NCBI RefSeq assembly: GCF_910596095.1
Contig: NC_056534.1
Coordinates: forward strand, 9,984,490 to 10,048,489
Reading direction: 5' to 3'
DNA from: Thunnus maccoyii
Lineage: Eukaryota > Chordata > Actinopteri > Scombriformes > Scombridae
Length of the DNA stretch: 64,000 nucleotides
Below the pieces are notes generated by a model. It made no database searches. It worked only from the letters and a program-made list of their open reading frames with translations, and was not told where the DNA came from. Made by a program: the position numbers and the translations under genes. Positions 24,889 to 35,000 of this stretch are shown one piece after another (the first letter of the stretch is position 1; the number at the start of each line of letters is the position of its first letter).

Positions 24889-27822
24889 TACGTATATATT
24901 CTCTATACAAGTCTTACTTGTGTTCCTCTGTGTGGATCTGTTAGTCTTGTCGCTGCTCTTAAGAAAGATGGGATAGACCTTCCCCTGCTGTCCAGACGCA
25001 GGGCTGGACTGAGCTCCGTTAACCTGAGAGGAAGGCTGTGTAGCTGCGCTGTGGGTGGATGCATTCTGGGCGTCTTCTGGCACCGGAACAGCTTCTTCTG
25101 GATTGAGGCAAGGCTTTTCTCTATCAGCTCCATGGAGAGACTGGTCGGAGGAGAGTGGAGTGCTGGTGGGCTGAGGATCATCTGAGGTTTGTTCAAGGCC
25201 TGGATGATGGGTGTCTAAACTAAGAGAGCATCGTGGGGTCTGAGGTCTCCCTCTGCCCCTACCTCTCCCCCTCCTCCTCCCCCTGCCTCTCCCTGGACGA
25301 GCGGTGCGGACAGTAGGGCATGAAAAGGCATCCGTGTTGGTCTCACTAACCGAGATCTGATCCGATATCTCACTGGAGGTCTGACTGAGCTCAACGGACG
25401 TGTCAGCAGCCTGTGACTGCAAATCTGCGCGTTGATCTGAACGTTCACCGTTGCGTGTCTGTCCGCCACGTCCCCGGCTCCTGCGACGTCGTCCCGTGAT
25501 AAACTGGGAGAGGTTGATGGCCTGAATGTCGGGCTGGCTCTGTGAAGATGTCATACGTCTTGTGGTTCGGATATAGTATTCCACTGGGAAAAGTAGTCCT
25601 TCCACTAGCGTACAAGAGTCCAGGAGGCCCACACCCTTTTCATCTCCTCCCATCCCACGTTTTTCTTCCTTTACTTCCACGTCATGAGTTTGTTCACTGT
25701 CTGTTTTCTCTCCTGCGTGTTGTTCGGTATCATTATTACTGTTCTCTCCACACGGCCTACCATCTCTTTGTACTCTCCTGTTCTCATCCTCTTCTCCTCC
25801 ATTTGTCTCCTCTTTCCCTCGATCTTGTGTGAAATCTTGTCTCCCTCCTTTAGTGTGTGTAGCAGGGTTTGAGTGTTCGTTCCCTTCATCTCTCAACTCC
25901 CTTTTCCCTTCACCTTCTTGCATCTCACCCGTTTCAGTGTGTCCTTGTGTGTTCCAGTGTGACAGCAGCAGAGAGGGAGACTCAGATTCTGAAGGAGAAA
26001 ATAGCTCTTCACTTTCATTCACAACCTCCGTTCCCTCCGATTTAACCGTCTCCTCGTCTCTCTCTGTTCCACCCTCCATCCTCTCACTCTGCTCCTGTCC
26101 TTCCTCGCTGTTGTCTGTGCTCCTGCCGGCCTCGGCACTCCTCCTTTCCCAGCGAAGGCGGCTGCTTCGTGACCTGAGGCGCAGGGCGGGATTGGGTCTG
26201 TGGCATCTGGCTGCGTCATGGCCTGAGTCTGGGGTCGACGGGCAAGTGACATCGGTGGGGAGCAGGAACCTGATTCTGGAGCCATCAGAGTCTGCTGGCC
26301 CTGGTGAAACACATATACATACATATTACATATACACTCATATATGTAAAATCCTGGCATAGTAAGTGAGTGATCTGTGACCTGTTCAAAGCAGGTTACA
26401 GTGTAATATTCATGATGCTCAGCACAAATTGTTCTCCATGTATAAGGAAAGTTGGCCCTGTTAATGTGTACAAATATAAATTACAAACATACTGTCTCAT
26501 GAAAAACAACTATAGTGTAGAGCCTTATATGAAGCAGAATTTAACTATAAATCAAAGATCTTTGGGCGGACAGTCAGACCAACATTCAGGTACATTACCA
26601 TTAACTATAGAAACAGGCTTGGTGGTCTCACTGAAGAGAAGATACTTTGTTTGTTATGTAATTTAAGTGAGAGTCCATTTCATGTTTTATTGTTCATTAT
26701 ATGATGATTTAAGGGCTAAATTTTTGTGATAGAAGTGCTGACAGCTGCCAAAGACTTTTGCTACATAATGTTTTGTGTAAGAAGTTAGATTCATGTCCGA
26801 CTAATGTTTCACCATTGAAAATATATATATTTTTTTGTTGTTGTCTTATATAATTGTATGTGCGTGACACAATAAATAACACTTTATAACTACCTTACTT
26901 TATAACTAACTAATTATATTATTGTACACATTTACATTCAATAATAAATGCTCTTTTCCTGAAGAAATCAGGCACCATGACAAAATATTACACTTAAGTA
27001 AACCTTCATAAACAAAGTCCTTTTTGTCTTTCTTCCCTTTCACCTTCCCTGCTACCTCCTTTTTTTTTTATAGGTCACTACATACATACTGTATATCTAC
27101 ACCTACACTTCAATTGAATCCGAATTATAACTGCAGATATGTACTGTGTATTCTGTATAAGATGTTATCTACCTGTACCTTTATATTAAGATGGACTCAT
27201 GTCCAATGTTTTCTTGGCACTGAGGTACACCTGGAGCTCTCCCAACTGAGAGTGTCCAGTGTCGGTGAAGATGTCGATGGGTTTGGATGGTGTTGTTTAA
27301 CTGGTTAACTACTGATTAAGATAGACTCACGTCCAGTGTTCTCCTGACGCTGAGGTACACCTGGAGCTGTCCCATTGCGAGTGACCAGTGTGGGTGAAGA
27401 TGTCGACGGGTTGGGATAGGGGTCAGATGTCACCTCTGGGTCTCTCTGGTCCTGGTTGTTCTGTTGTGTGATCCTGCTCCTCACATGTTTCCGCACTGCA
27501 TCCAAACGCTCAGCACGCTGCAAGCAGATCAACATGTTTGTGTGTGTGATAGACAGACAGTTTCTGAACTGGGCTTTTAGAAGCAGCTTGAAGAAGTGTA
27601 ACTGTTACCTGTAGTTTCTGGGCTGTCCTGAGATATTCCCTTTGTAACAGAGCCAACTTCCTGCGCAGCTGAGTGGGGAAAATGTTTAACAGGTCAGCAG
27701 CAGTCTGAGGTAATAAATGATCTAAATGTTCATGCAGACAAATGTAACATTACCTTCTCCTTGTCGTCACAGTGCAGTGTAGTCTTCAGCTGCTCCTCAC
27801 AGTGCAGAGTATTGTCCTCCAT
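18992..27822 (-). CDS. palb2: PALB2, partner and localizer of BRCA2, 12 coding exons
   Basis: Minus-strand exons 27822-27754, 27668-27609, 27517-27331, 26300-24918, 23807-22396, 22245-22093, 21445-21363, 21141-20992, 20888-20772, 19702-19615, 19524-19310 and 19223-18992 join without a break to 1382 aa (human 1186). An N-terminal coiled coil (LRRKLALLQREYLRTAQKLQ, residues 24-43) is the BRCA1-binding and self-association helix. The chromatin-association motif is clear in EGLLFPVEYYIRTTRRM, about 339-355. An Arg/Gly-rich run (GRGRGRRRGRGRGRGRP) follows. LPDDQFASLKLHKL (612-625) matches a conserved mid-protein block. Residues 903-990 are proline/serine-rich. The C-terminal WD40 propeller (1038-1382), which in mammals binds BRCA2, includes WNLKTGQLL, and a Glu/Lys-rich insertion lies in the exon encoded at 19524-19310. 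PALB2 recruits BRCA2 and RAD51 to double-strand breaks in the nucleus. Splice phases agree at every junction. Confidence 0.95.
21612..21780 (+). repeat. Dispersed 'ggctgcaactaatgatt' repeat in a palb2 intron
   Basis: The blocks 'gggctgcaactaatgatttc', 'gattaatcaattattcactg' and 'tagtgaaaaatgtccctcac' match in order those at 24048 and, inverted, at about 24830. This is a common teleost interspersed repeat lying between palb2 exons 6 and 7. Confidence 0.65.
22255..22324. repeat. (CA)n microsatellite abutting a palb2 splice acceptor
   Basis: About 35 uninterrupted CA units. On the palb2 strand this is (TG)n and occupies the position of the polypyrimidine tract of the acceptor for the exon starting at 22245, with only about 10 bases between the repeat and the first exon base. 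Confidence 0.97.
24048..24830. repeat. Inverted pair of interspersed repeats in palb2 intron
   Basis: The same dispersed repeat occurs on the plus strand at about 24048-24262 and on the minus strand at about 24830-24600. Shared blocks include 'ttcagtttacta/gt' and 'gtgaaaa/gatgt'. The copies lie head to head about 340 bases apart in the intron between palb2 exons 4 and 5, so the pre-mRNA could fold into a long imperfect duplex. The two copies are diverged. Confidence 0.65.
24848..24885. repeat. (CA)n microsatellite near palb2 exon 4 donor
   Basis: About 19 CA units. On the palb2 strand, (TG)n starts about 33 bases downstream of the exon 4 splice donor at 24917. Confidence 0.95.
27185..27290 (-). 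pseudogene. Broken tandem copy of the 3' part of palb2 exon 3
   Basis: This 106-base stretch in palb2 intron 3 is a diverged copy of 27315-27420, offset by 130 bases. It contains the same 'tgaggtacacctggagct' word. It covers the last part of exon 3 and its splice donor. In the copy the donor G at +1 is A (plus-strand 'ctcatgtcc' for 'ctcacgtcc'), and a one-base indel after the CTGGACAC word shifts the frame. It is therefore neither spliceable at that site nor in frame. The matching original keeps the intact GTGAGT. Confidence 0.8.
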
Positions 27823-28202
27823 CCTGCTCACTCGCCCCTAACATCCAGCACACACACGACTAAAGTTATTTGTAAAGCAGCACAGCTACATTAAGGTGGT
27901 TTTGTGAGGTACAAAGCAACGTAACCTACGTGTATTTTGACTCAACGTGTAAAATAACATTAATTAGAGAGCTAACGGTAAGTTACAGTTCTAACTACTC
28001 GGTAAACTTTTAGCACAGAAACATTAACGTCAAGAGTAAACAACAAAAGTTAAAGTTGTTTACACACTAACGCATCTATTCAGCTGAAATGATTAGCTGT
28101 GATTTAATGGAGTTAATGTTGGTGGCAGACTTACAGTGACTCTGCTGGGGTGTCCATGTAAATTTCATTTTGATGTTCGATCAGACGGGGATCGATTTAC
28201 TT

Positions 28203-28215
28203 CCAATTTCCCGCG
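28203..28215. promoter_or_regulatory. palb2: CCAAT and E2F-like site upstream of palb2
   Basis: CCAAT (28203-28207) overlaps TTTCCCGCG (28207-28215), a match to the E2F consensus TTTSSCGC. It sits about 390 bases upstream of the palb2 start codon. A probable noncoding first exon ends at 28135 with donor GTAAGT and would splice to an acceptor just upstream of the coding ATG near 27841. E2F control suits a replication and repair gene. Motif seen, function inferred. Confidence 0.45.
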
Positions 28216-28840
28216 ACTCTCCAAACAGGCTCGATCAGTCGGACTCAGATGAGTCGATCAGTCTGATTTATTATTTACTTTTATCGATGCGTTTTGTGTA
28301 AATATAATTTTGATAACAGTAACAATAGAAAGAAATTAATAAAAATGTTGTCCAAATTACTCAGACCATTATTCAGACCATTTCCAATGTTTCAAATACT
28401 CACACAGTAAAATTATGTTCTGTAAAATGTAGAGGACCGCTCTAACTTGAATAAAAGGCAGTCTGACCAACAGTTATGGCGTTTACTGTTTAAAGACATT
28501 ATTATTATTGCTTTTAATTTATTTTTATTTAAACCTTATTTGACCTGGAAAGCGTCATTGAGATTGACAATCTTTTTCAGCAGTATCCTGGTCCAGAGTG
28601 AGGATGATCATTACTGTTAATTAATGATTATAATTAAATATTATTATGTTCCCTTCTTTTCATACACACATTTTCTTAACTTTGTCATTTTTGATAAACA
28701 TTATATAGTCTGTGTGAAGATCACTGCATGTTATTCACACAATTAATCAAGGCAGACAATAGATAGATTCAAGACATTTATTATATATTTATATATAATT
28801 CAATACATTTGATCAAATCATACATAACAGCCAATATGAT
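28216..28840. other. Intergenic upstream of palb2; no dctn5 found
   Basis: In mammals DCTN5 starts head to head with PALB2 in this position. No ORF or exon here, or in the following 3 kb, resembles that short left-handed beta-helix protein. At 28525-28605 ('ttatttaaaccttatttgac') there is a fragment of a dispersed fish repeat. The rest is AT-rich and unassigned. Confidence 0.45.
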
Positions 28841-29600
28841 TGGCTTATGCACATGTTGATGATGTTGATGAATGCACAAAGTCAATACAGACATGGCAAA
28901 CAAAAAGTCTGGCTGGTTGTGGTCCTGTCAGAGCCGAGGCTGCAGTCTGACCAGAGGAGGGATGTATGGAGGTCTGAGGTGAAGGAGGACGACCAGAAGA
29001 GTCTGGAGAGACGCTGGAAGGACAGAAGTCAGTACGTCTGAATGTAATATAATGAACATAAACTGTCTGTTTATGAATCAACAGCAGTAAAAGTTTCATT
29101 CCTCACCATGTTGCACTGATGCACTGAAGGACTGAAGATGAGACCAGATCAAGGAGACACAGGAGCTTTTACAGGGCTAAATAAAAAAACAGGGAAGCAA
29201 AATAAATATTACTCAACTAAAAACAACTTTGCACTATGAAATAAACACATGTGCATATTTACTTGACAAGCAGCATCGGGTCTGTTGATCCAGGTCTCCT
29301 GATGATGTCACAGAATTATAGACGTATCCATCGCTGTGATCACAGAGAACCTTTTGGTTCAGATCAGGCTCAGTCTCTGCTGACTGTAAAGAAAATATGC
29401 ACAACCCAGTGAGATAACTGGCACTCATCAGTACAGATCAGCTGTGGAAAAAGCATGATACTGAACTGAAACTATGTACTCACCCAGTGCGTGATCCTCA
29501 TCCTCATCCTGGAGCCATCAGACCTGCAGGATTAGAGGCCTGAGTGAAGGCCACTGCAGAGGGTCAGAGGTCATGATGAGAAGGCTGAGCACGTATCTGC
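28840..29600 (-). other. Possible small spliced transcript, unidentified
   Basis: On the minus strand a GTGAGT donor follows an ATG-initiated octapeptide (MRMRITHW, about 29508-29485). It is phase-compatible with a segment 29389-29264 bounded by a TTTACAG acceptor and a GTAAAT donor. That segment encodes SAETEPDLNQKVLCDHSDGY followed by about 22 more residues. A third acceptor near 29178 would add a short stretch that soon stops. The signals are good for intergenic DNA, but no family is recognised. It could be a lineage-specific gene, a relic of an immune-type gene, or chance. Confidence 0.25.
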
Positions 29601-31940
29601 TGTTTCCGTAGCTGCAGCTGTAGCTATTTCATCCTGCTGTCTGTGACTCTGCTTTTACCAAGAAAAAATATAACATATATAACATATCAATCAGTCCTGC
29701 AGCTCCACATGCTGCCTCATAGTTCTTCAGCAGCTGAATAAACCAGAACTGCACTGATTTCAGACAGAAAGACAGAACTAAAGAAATCTGGATTTACTGA
29801 ACCTGCAGCCTGTGATCAGACAGGAGACAGACAAGATTAGGGGGTAGGGTGTAAGCAGGAGAGAGATGAGATGAAAATAACACATTTCAGTGTAAAAGGT
29901 CAATAATTTAGTTAAATCTCAGTGTGCATGTGTATTTCAAAACAGAAAAAACAAACTATCTTTTCTGTCTTGTGTCAGTCTTGAAAGATTCCAGATCAAT
30001 TTCTCACAGCTCAGACAACAAGGTCCAGAATTCCCACACAAGTCATTTATATAACTCACACTTCGTCTACAAAACAGTCTACTGTTTATCTGGCAGAGCC
30101 TGGTGTGGGTTTGTTTATCTGAATCAGTTTATCAGTCTGACTACATCACAGACAATAAAGCTACAGTGGTTTACTGTCAGTCACAAATACAGGAGACAAA
30201 GCAGCTGTTGTTGTTCGTTGTTGTTATTACCAATTAATATTACCAGTGTCATAGCATGGAGAGATTATCGAAAAGGTTATGTTATGAATATGACATAAAT
30301 TCAGAGATAAAATATCTCTTATCGTTTATCCGGTTCCACAGCAGAGAAACAACTGAATAAATGTCAGGAACAAACTTACTGAAGGCCAGCAGATAAATAT
30401 CAGCTCGAACAAAGAAAAGTCTTAAGAGTTTCATTCATTACAAACATAATAAATGAAACTCAATTTAACTAATGTACTTTTGGTAATGATGATATGTTAT
30501 GACCTTTTTTAAGTAGAAAAGTCTAAGCAGAGACAGGGGTCGCAGATTAGCCTTGGCTAGAAATCCTATATGCAACACATCTGTATCATGTTATTGTAAC
30601 CCGTTACAATGGTTTTTGCATTATCCCTGACAAATGACCTATGAAAAAAAAATTGACTAAAGTTTCAGTGAAGTTAGTCATAAACTTTGAAACATTGCTT
30701 CTGCAGTCTTCATAATGAGAAATTTTCCTTTATCTATATTCACTTATGATATCAAAATAATACACTCTGGTTATGCCTAATTAGGCAGTTAACTTTGATT
30801 GGAATTTTAATAAGAATTTATTTAAATTTTGGTTTTATTGTTGTATCTTATAGGACCATAACATACCAGTGCCTTGTTTTATGGACAGAATGGAGGTTTT
30901 CCATCATTTTACAGTAGGTACAGAGACAAACACCTTTCTTCACATGTGGGTTCATGTCAACTAGAGCCCATATGTCTTTGTTTAGAAACAAAGACATTAC
31001 ATAGTTTGTCCATCAGAAAGCACTGACAAGTTTATTTTTCAGCTGTAAAAAGTCTTGCTCTCATGTTTTGGTTATAATTCTTTTAAATTTAAAGAAAATT
31101 ATTTTTGAATTAGCCAATATAGTGGTATCAGAATTTTTAAACTCTCTGTATCAGCCTCAAAAATCCAGTATCTGTCTCGCTATAATGTCAACCTGAAAGA
31201 AATGACTGAAACTGCCAGATATGAGTCTTTTCTGCAGAGAGACAAAGTGAGCGGGTTTGTGTGTATGTAGCTAGTAAAGCCTTGCCATCATGAATAACGT
31301 TCATGTATTTACTGAAAACTATCAGAAGCATTAATGAAACTCGTGGAAGTTATAAATTTTACACATTTTAATGCCAAAATAGTTGTTCCAGTACACTGAT
31401 GGTATTTTAAAAATCTGTACATACATGCAAATACATAGGCTTCAAATGAACAGGGTGTTGAGCGATTTTTCTGAACAAATTAGAGTTTAAAACTAAGTGA
31501 AATACCAAGTTGTCTGGGACTGGTATGGATGAAATAATAAAATCAGGCTAAAGTGTGTTGTACAGTGCAAACCCTACTCATTTGGCACTCTGGGTAGGCT
31601 AAAACAAATCTTAAAACTGTTGCAGACGGTATTTCAACTCAACTGGACCCAGGTGTGGCATCTTGGTATCTAAACATTCATAAGCTACAGTTTTATAAAG
31701 AGAAAAGAACATGAAGAGAACAGTTCATTACAACAGAGACTGCATATATACAGCAGGAAATTGGCAGAAAGGATAAACATTTTGAAAGTCTGCATGCATT
31801 GTATTGTATGTACTGTATTATTGAATTGTTTTTCAAAAAACCTGTGACAAAGGAACTTTTGCTACATCACCTTGGGCAGGTTTTGAATGTTAGTATGACA
31901 CATTATTTGTGATCGTCTGACAACCTCAGTCCAGGTAGCA
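29601..31940. other. Intergenic between palb2 and rdh8, no gene seen
   Basis: Mostly AT-rich unique-looking sequence. The 124-aa ORF at 29924-30298 (+) is hydrophobic and Ser/Cys-rich without domain resemblance and is probably chance. No tRNA fold or conserved repeat ends were recognised. Confidence 0.45.
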
Positions 31941-31946
31941 TGGGTC

Positions 31947-31952
31947 TTTATT
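31947..31952 (-). terminator. rdh8: Candidate polyadenylation signal of rdh8
   Basis: TTTATT on the plus strand gives AATAAA on the rdh8 strand about 70 bases after the stop codon, implying a very short 3' UTR. A later signal cannot be excluded. Confidence 0.4.
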
Positions 31953-32020
31953 CTGGTCTACATGCTCAGTGAGATTGTATTGTTCAAATGTGTGTACGGG
32001 AGTACAGTTTCAGCAGTTTT

Positions 32021-35000
32021 CTAGTTTGGTGAAACCGTCCTGCTCCTCAGACATCCACAGGTGAGGTACTTCATGGCGGTCATGCTGACATGCATGAGAG
32101 GGCCCAGGTTAAAGAGCATGTGGTAGAAAGCGTGGACTGACAGGCCTCCAGTTTCATCAGCGTATTTCAGCGCTACGATGGGCGTGTACAAAGGGTTGGT
32201 CAGATTACGGAAACGTGGACTGCTTGCTTCAATCACTTTCTTGGTGCACTGCAGAGAGCAGGAGGACGGACAGAAAAGATTTGACAGTTAGACTTACAGA
32301 TATAGACACAGTGACACATTGAGGCAGTGAACTGCTTGTGAACTTACTCTGGCGATGTCATCAGGTGTTTGTCCCAATGTCTCAAAGATGTCCACAGAAG
32401 AAGGAAGATAAACGTTCTTGAAGTAATGCACTGTGTCAGGATCAGCTCCAGGGAACTCCTTCTGTTTCACATCCTGAATCATCTTTGCCTCAAATTCTGT
32501 GTGGACCGGGCCCGGCTCAATCAGAGACAAACTGAGGAGAGAGACACACGGTAAACTGAAGGCGCTAGGAGAGAGGAACATACCAACAAACCAACCGACA
32601 ACCAACAAGTTAAACTGTGAACTAAATGAGGAGAACAAGAACACTAGAACTCAACAACAGAGTTTCTTTATGTGGAGGAAGAGTTGTCTGGGATAAAACT
32701 AGTGCTGAAATAATTAATCACCAGAATATTAATCAACAACAATTTAAATAAGTCAGTAACCCCCCAACACCTACCCCCTTCTGGATGCAGTCAGCCCAAA
32801 ATAAATGGACTGTTTTACTTTGACTCTTGCATTGAATTTGGTCACATTTCTTATATTGTTGGACTGCCATACTGCTTTGAAATGTCCTATTCTAAAGGTT
32901 TTCACTTAATATTCTGCCATTGATTGGATTTTGGATTCTTTTAACACCAGGTGTTCTTTTGAAAATGAAAAGATAAGACTCTAATCTGTTGATACACACT
33001 GCGGATGTCAACTTTTCTATCAGCCTGTGTCTCGCAGGCAGAGCTGTATTAGCCTGATATTCAGACTCAATAGACATTTGTTTTACTAGTTGAAAAAAAA
33101 TCTGAGATAAGGGCAGCAATTAAGAGATCTGAATGCAGGCTAGAACAGTGGGTGGTACACGGGTGGTACACAGTCATTTTAATTAACTTGACAAATACAA
33201 ATTACTGTGGGTTCGATTTCCTCTATCTTGTACAAACAGAAACTGTTTGGGGTTTTTAAAACTGCTCCTAAGACAAAATAAGCAACTAGAAGACGGGACT
33301 TTGGTCTCTTAGGACTTGATGACCATTTGTCCTTCTTTTATAAACTAAAAAACATATCAGTTAATTGAAAAAATAACCGAGAGATGCATCAGTATTGAAA
33401 AACATTATTATTTGGGGGATCAGCTACTGGTGAGGAGGAAAGCAGCTGACAGGATTAAGGCTTGCTGTTAAATATGAGACAATTTGTATCTCTGTCACTG
33501 CTTTGTAAATAACAATGGCATTAGCAACAATACTCACGTGACATTAAACTTCAAGAGCTGCACAGCCAAACTCTCACAGAAACCCTCCATGGCAAACTTG
33601 GAAGCTGCGTACACATCATTAAATACCACTCCTGCAGAAAGAAAATACATGTTCAAATTTTACTTCCAGACTACATGAACAATTTTAGATCCATTCTTCT
33701 TGTTCATTCATTTTGTAAATATATTCTGTAAAGACATACACTAGTACTTAAACCCCATTAGTCACTGTGTTATGAACAACTCGTCCATTCGTCCATCATC
33801 CACCCATTTATCCGTCAACCTGAGGCCGACAAACCTGTTATTTCTCCCCTTAACATTAACGCCCCAACCCGCCCCCTGTCCCTTTCACGCCTCTGTCTCT
33901 GCTCACCTTGCAGTCCCATGACGCTACTGACCACGATGATGTGTCCTCCTTTCCTTTTCTTCATATCAGGCATCACCTCCTTGATCATGCGGATCACTCC
34001 AAAGAAATTGGTCTCAAACACTTTCTGCATCTCTGCGATAGGGATGCTCTCCACTGGACCCACCAGGCCGATACCTGCGTTATTGACTGGTTAAGAGAGG
34101 AGGGAAAGGGAAGACATTGAATGTTCAACATCATCTCTATAATATAGCAATGCATTATGCAGCATGTTGTGGATGCATTCACTTTTACTTACTGAGGACA
34201 TCGACATGACGATCTTTGATGCCGTTAATACACTGTTTGACAGACTCATCGCTGCAGACGTCCAGTACAGCCAGAGACAGAGTTTTCCCATATGCATCCC
34301 CAGCAGCCTCCACCAGTTTATCTTTACGTTTCAGATCACGCATCGTGGCTATGACTGTGGACAGATGAGTGACAAGGGGGGGGGGGGAGCGTGAGTGTGA
34401 AAGAGATCATTTGTGTAGTGATTTGTTTTGGCAACACATGCTTTATCTCTGTTGGGCGTGTAAATACATGCTGAGGTAAGATGATGAATGGGAAAAAATA
34501 GGGCTCCTTGCCACAACAATTAACCATGTGAAAGGAACTGAATAAAGCTGAAAGCTGAAGTGTGTTTAAATTGCTCTTTGAAAAGCTGAAAAAGGTTCCT
34601 GTGGTTTTATGGGCACATTCTGACCTAAATTGGTACTTACTGTATTAGCTATTAATGTCTGAACACCGTTTTATATCAAATAAGATTAAATAATAATTGT
34701 TTTGTGAGCGTTTAACAGCATATTCTATGATCTTTAACTAATAGCACACAGTCAAAATTATTTTTTTTATTGTTTTAGGATCCTGAGAAGTTATTTTAGT
34801 ATCCAGTACAGTGGTAGATATGCATTTAGTGGTGTGGTGCTATGGATAGCAATGTTGGTCTGTTGGTCTGCCACTTTGTGCCTGACTGAATTATCTCAAC
34901 AACTGGATGAATTGCCATCCATAAAATTTTGTCCAACCATTCCCCAGAAGCTGAATCCTACTAACTTTTCCTCTAGCATCATCATGAGGTTGACATTTTG

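Noticed and set aside
29485-29530. 'tctgatggctccag' shared with the start of palb2 exon 4, suggesting a duplicated exon
   Set aside because: Identity covers only about 15 bases and does not extend on either side; probably coincidence.
29924-30298. 124-aa plus-strand ORF
   Set aside because: Ser/Cys/hydrophobic composition without recognisable motifs; treated as chance.
28216-31940. Search for dctn5 exons beside palb2
   Set aside because: No segment encoded a DCTN5-like sequence; absence is noted but small exons could be missed by eye.
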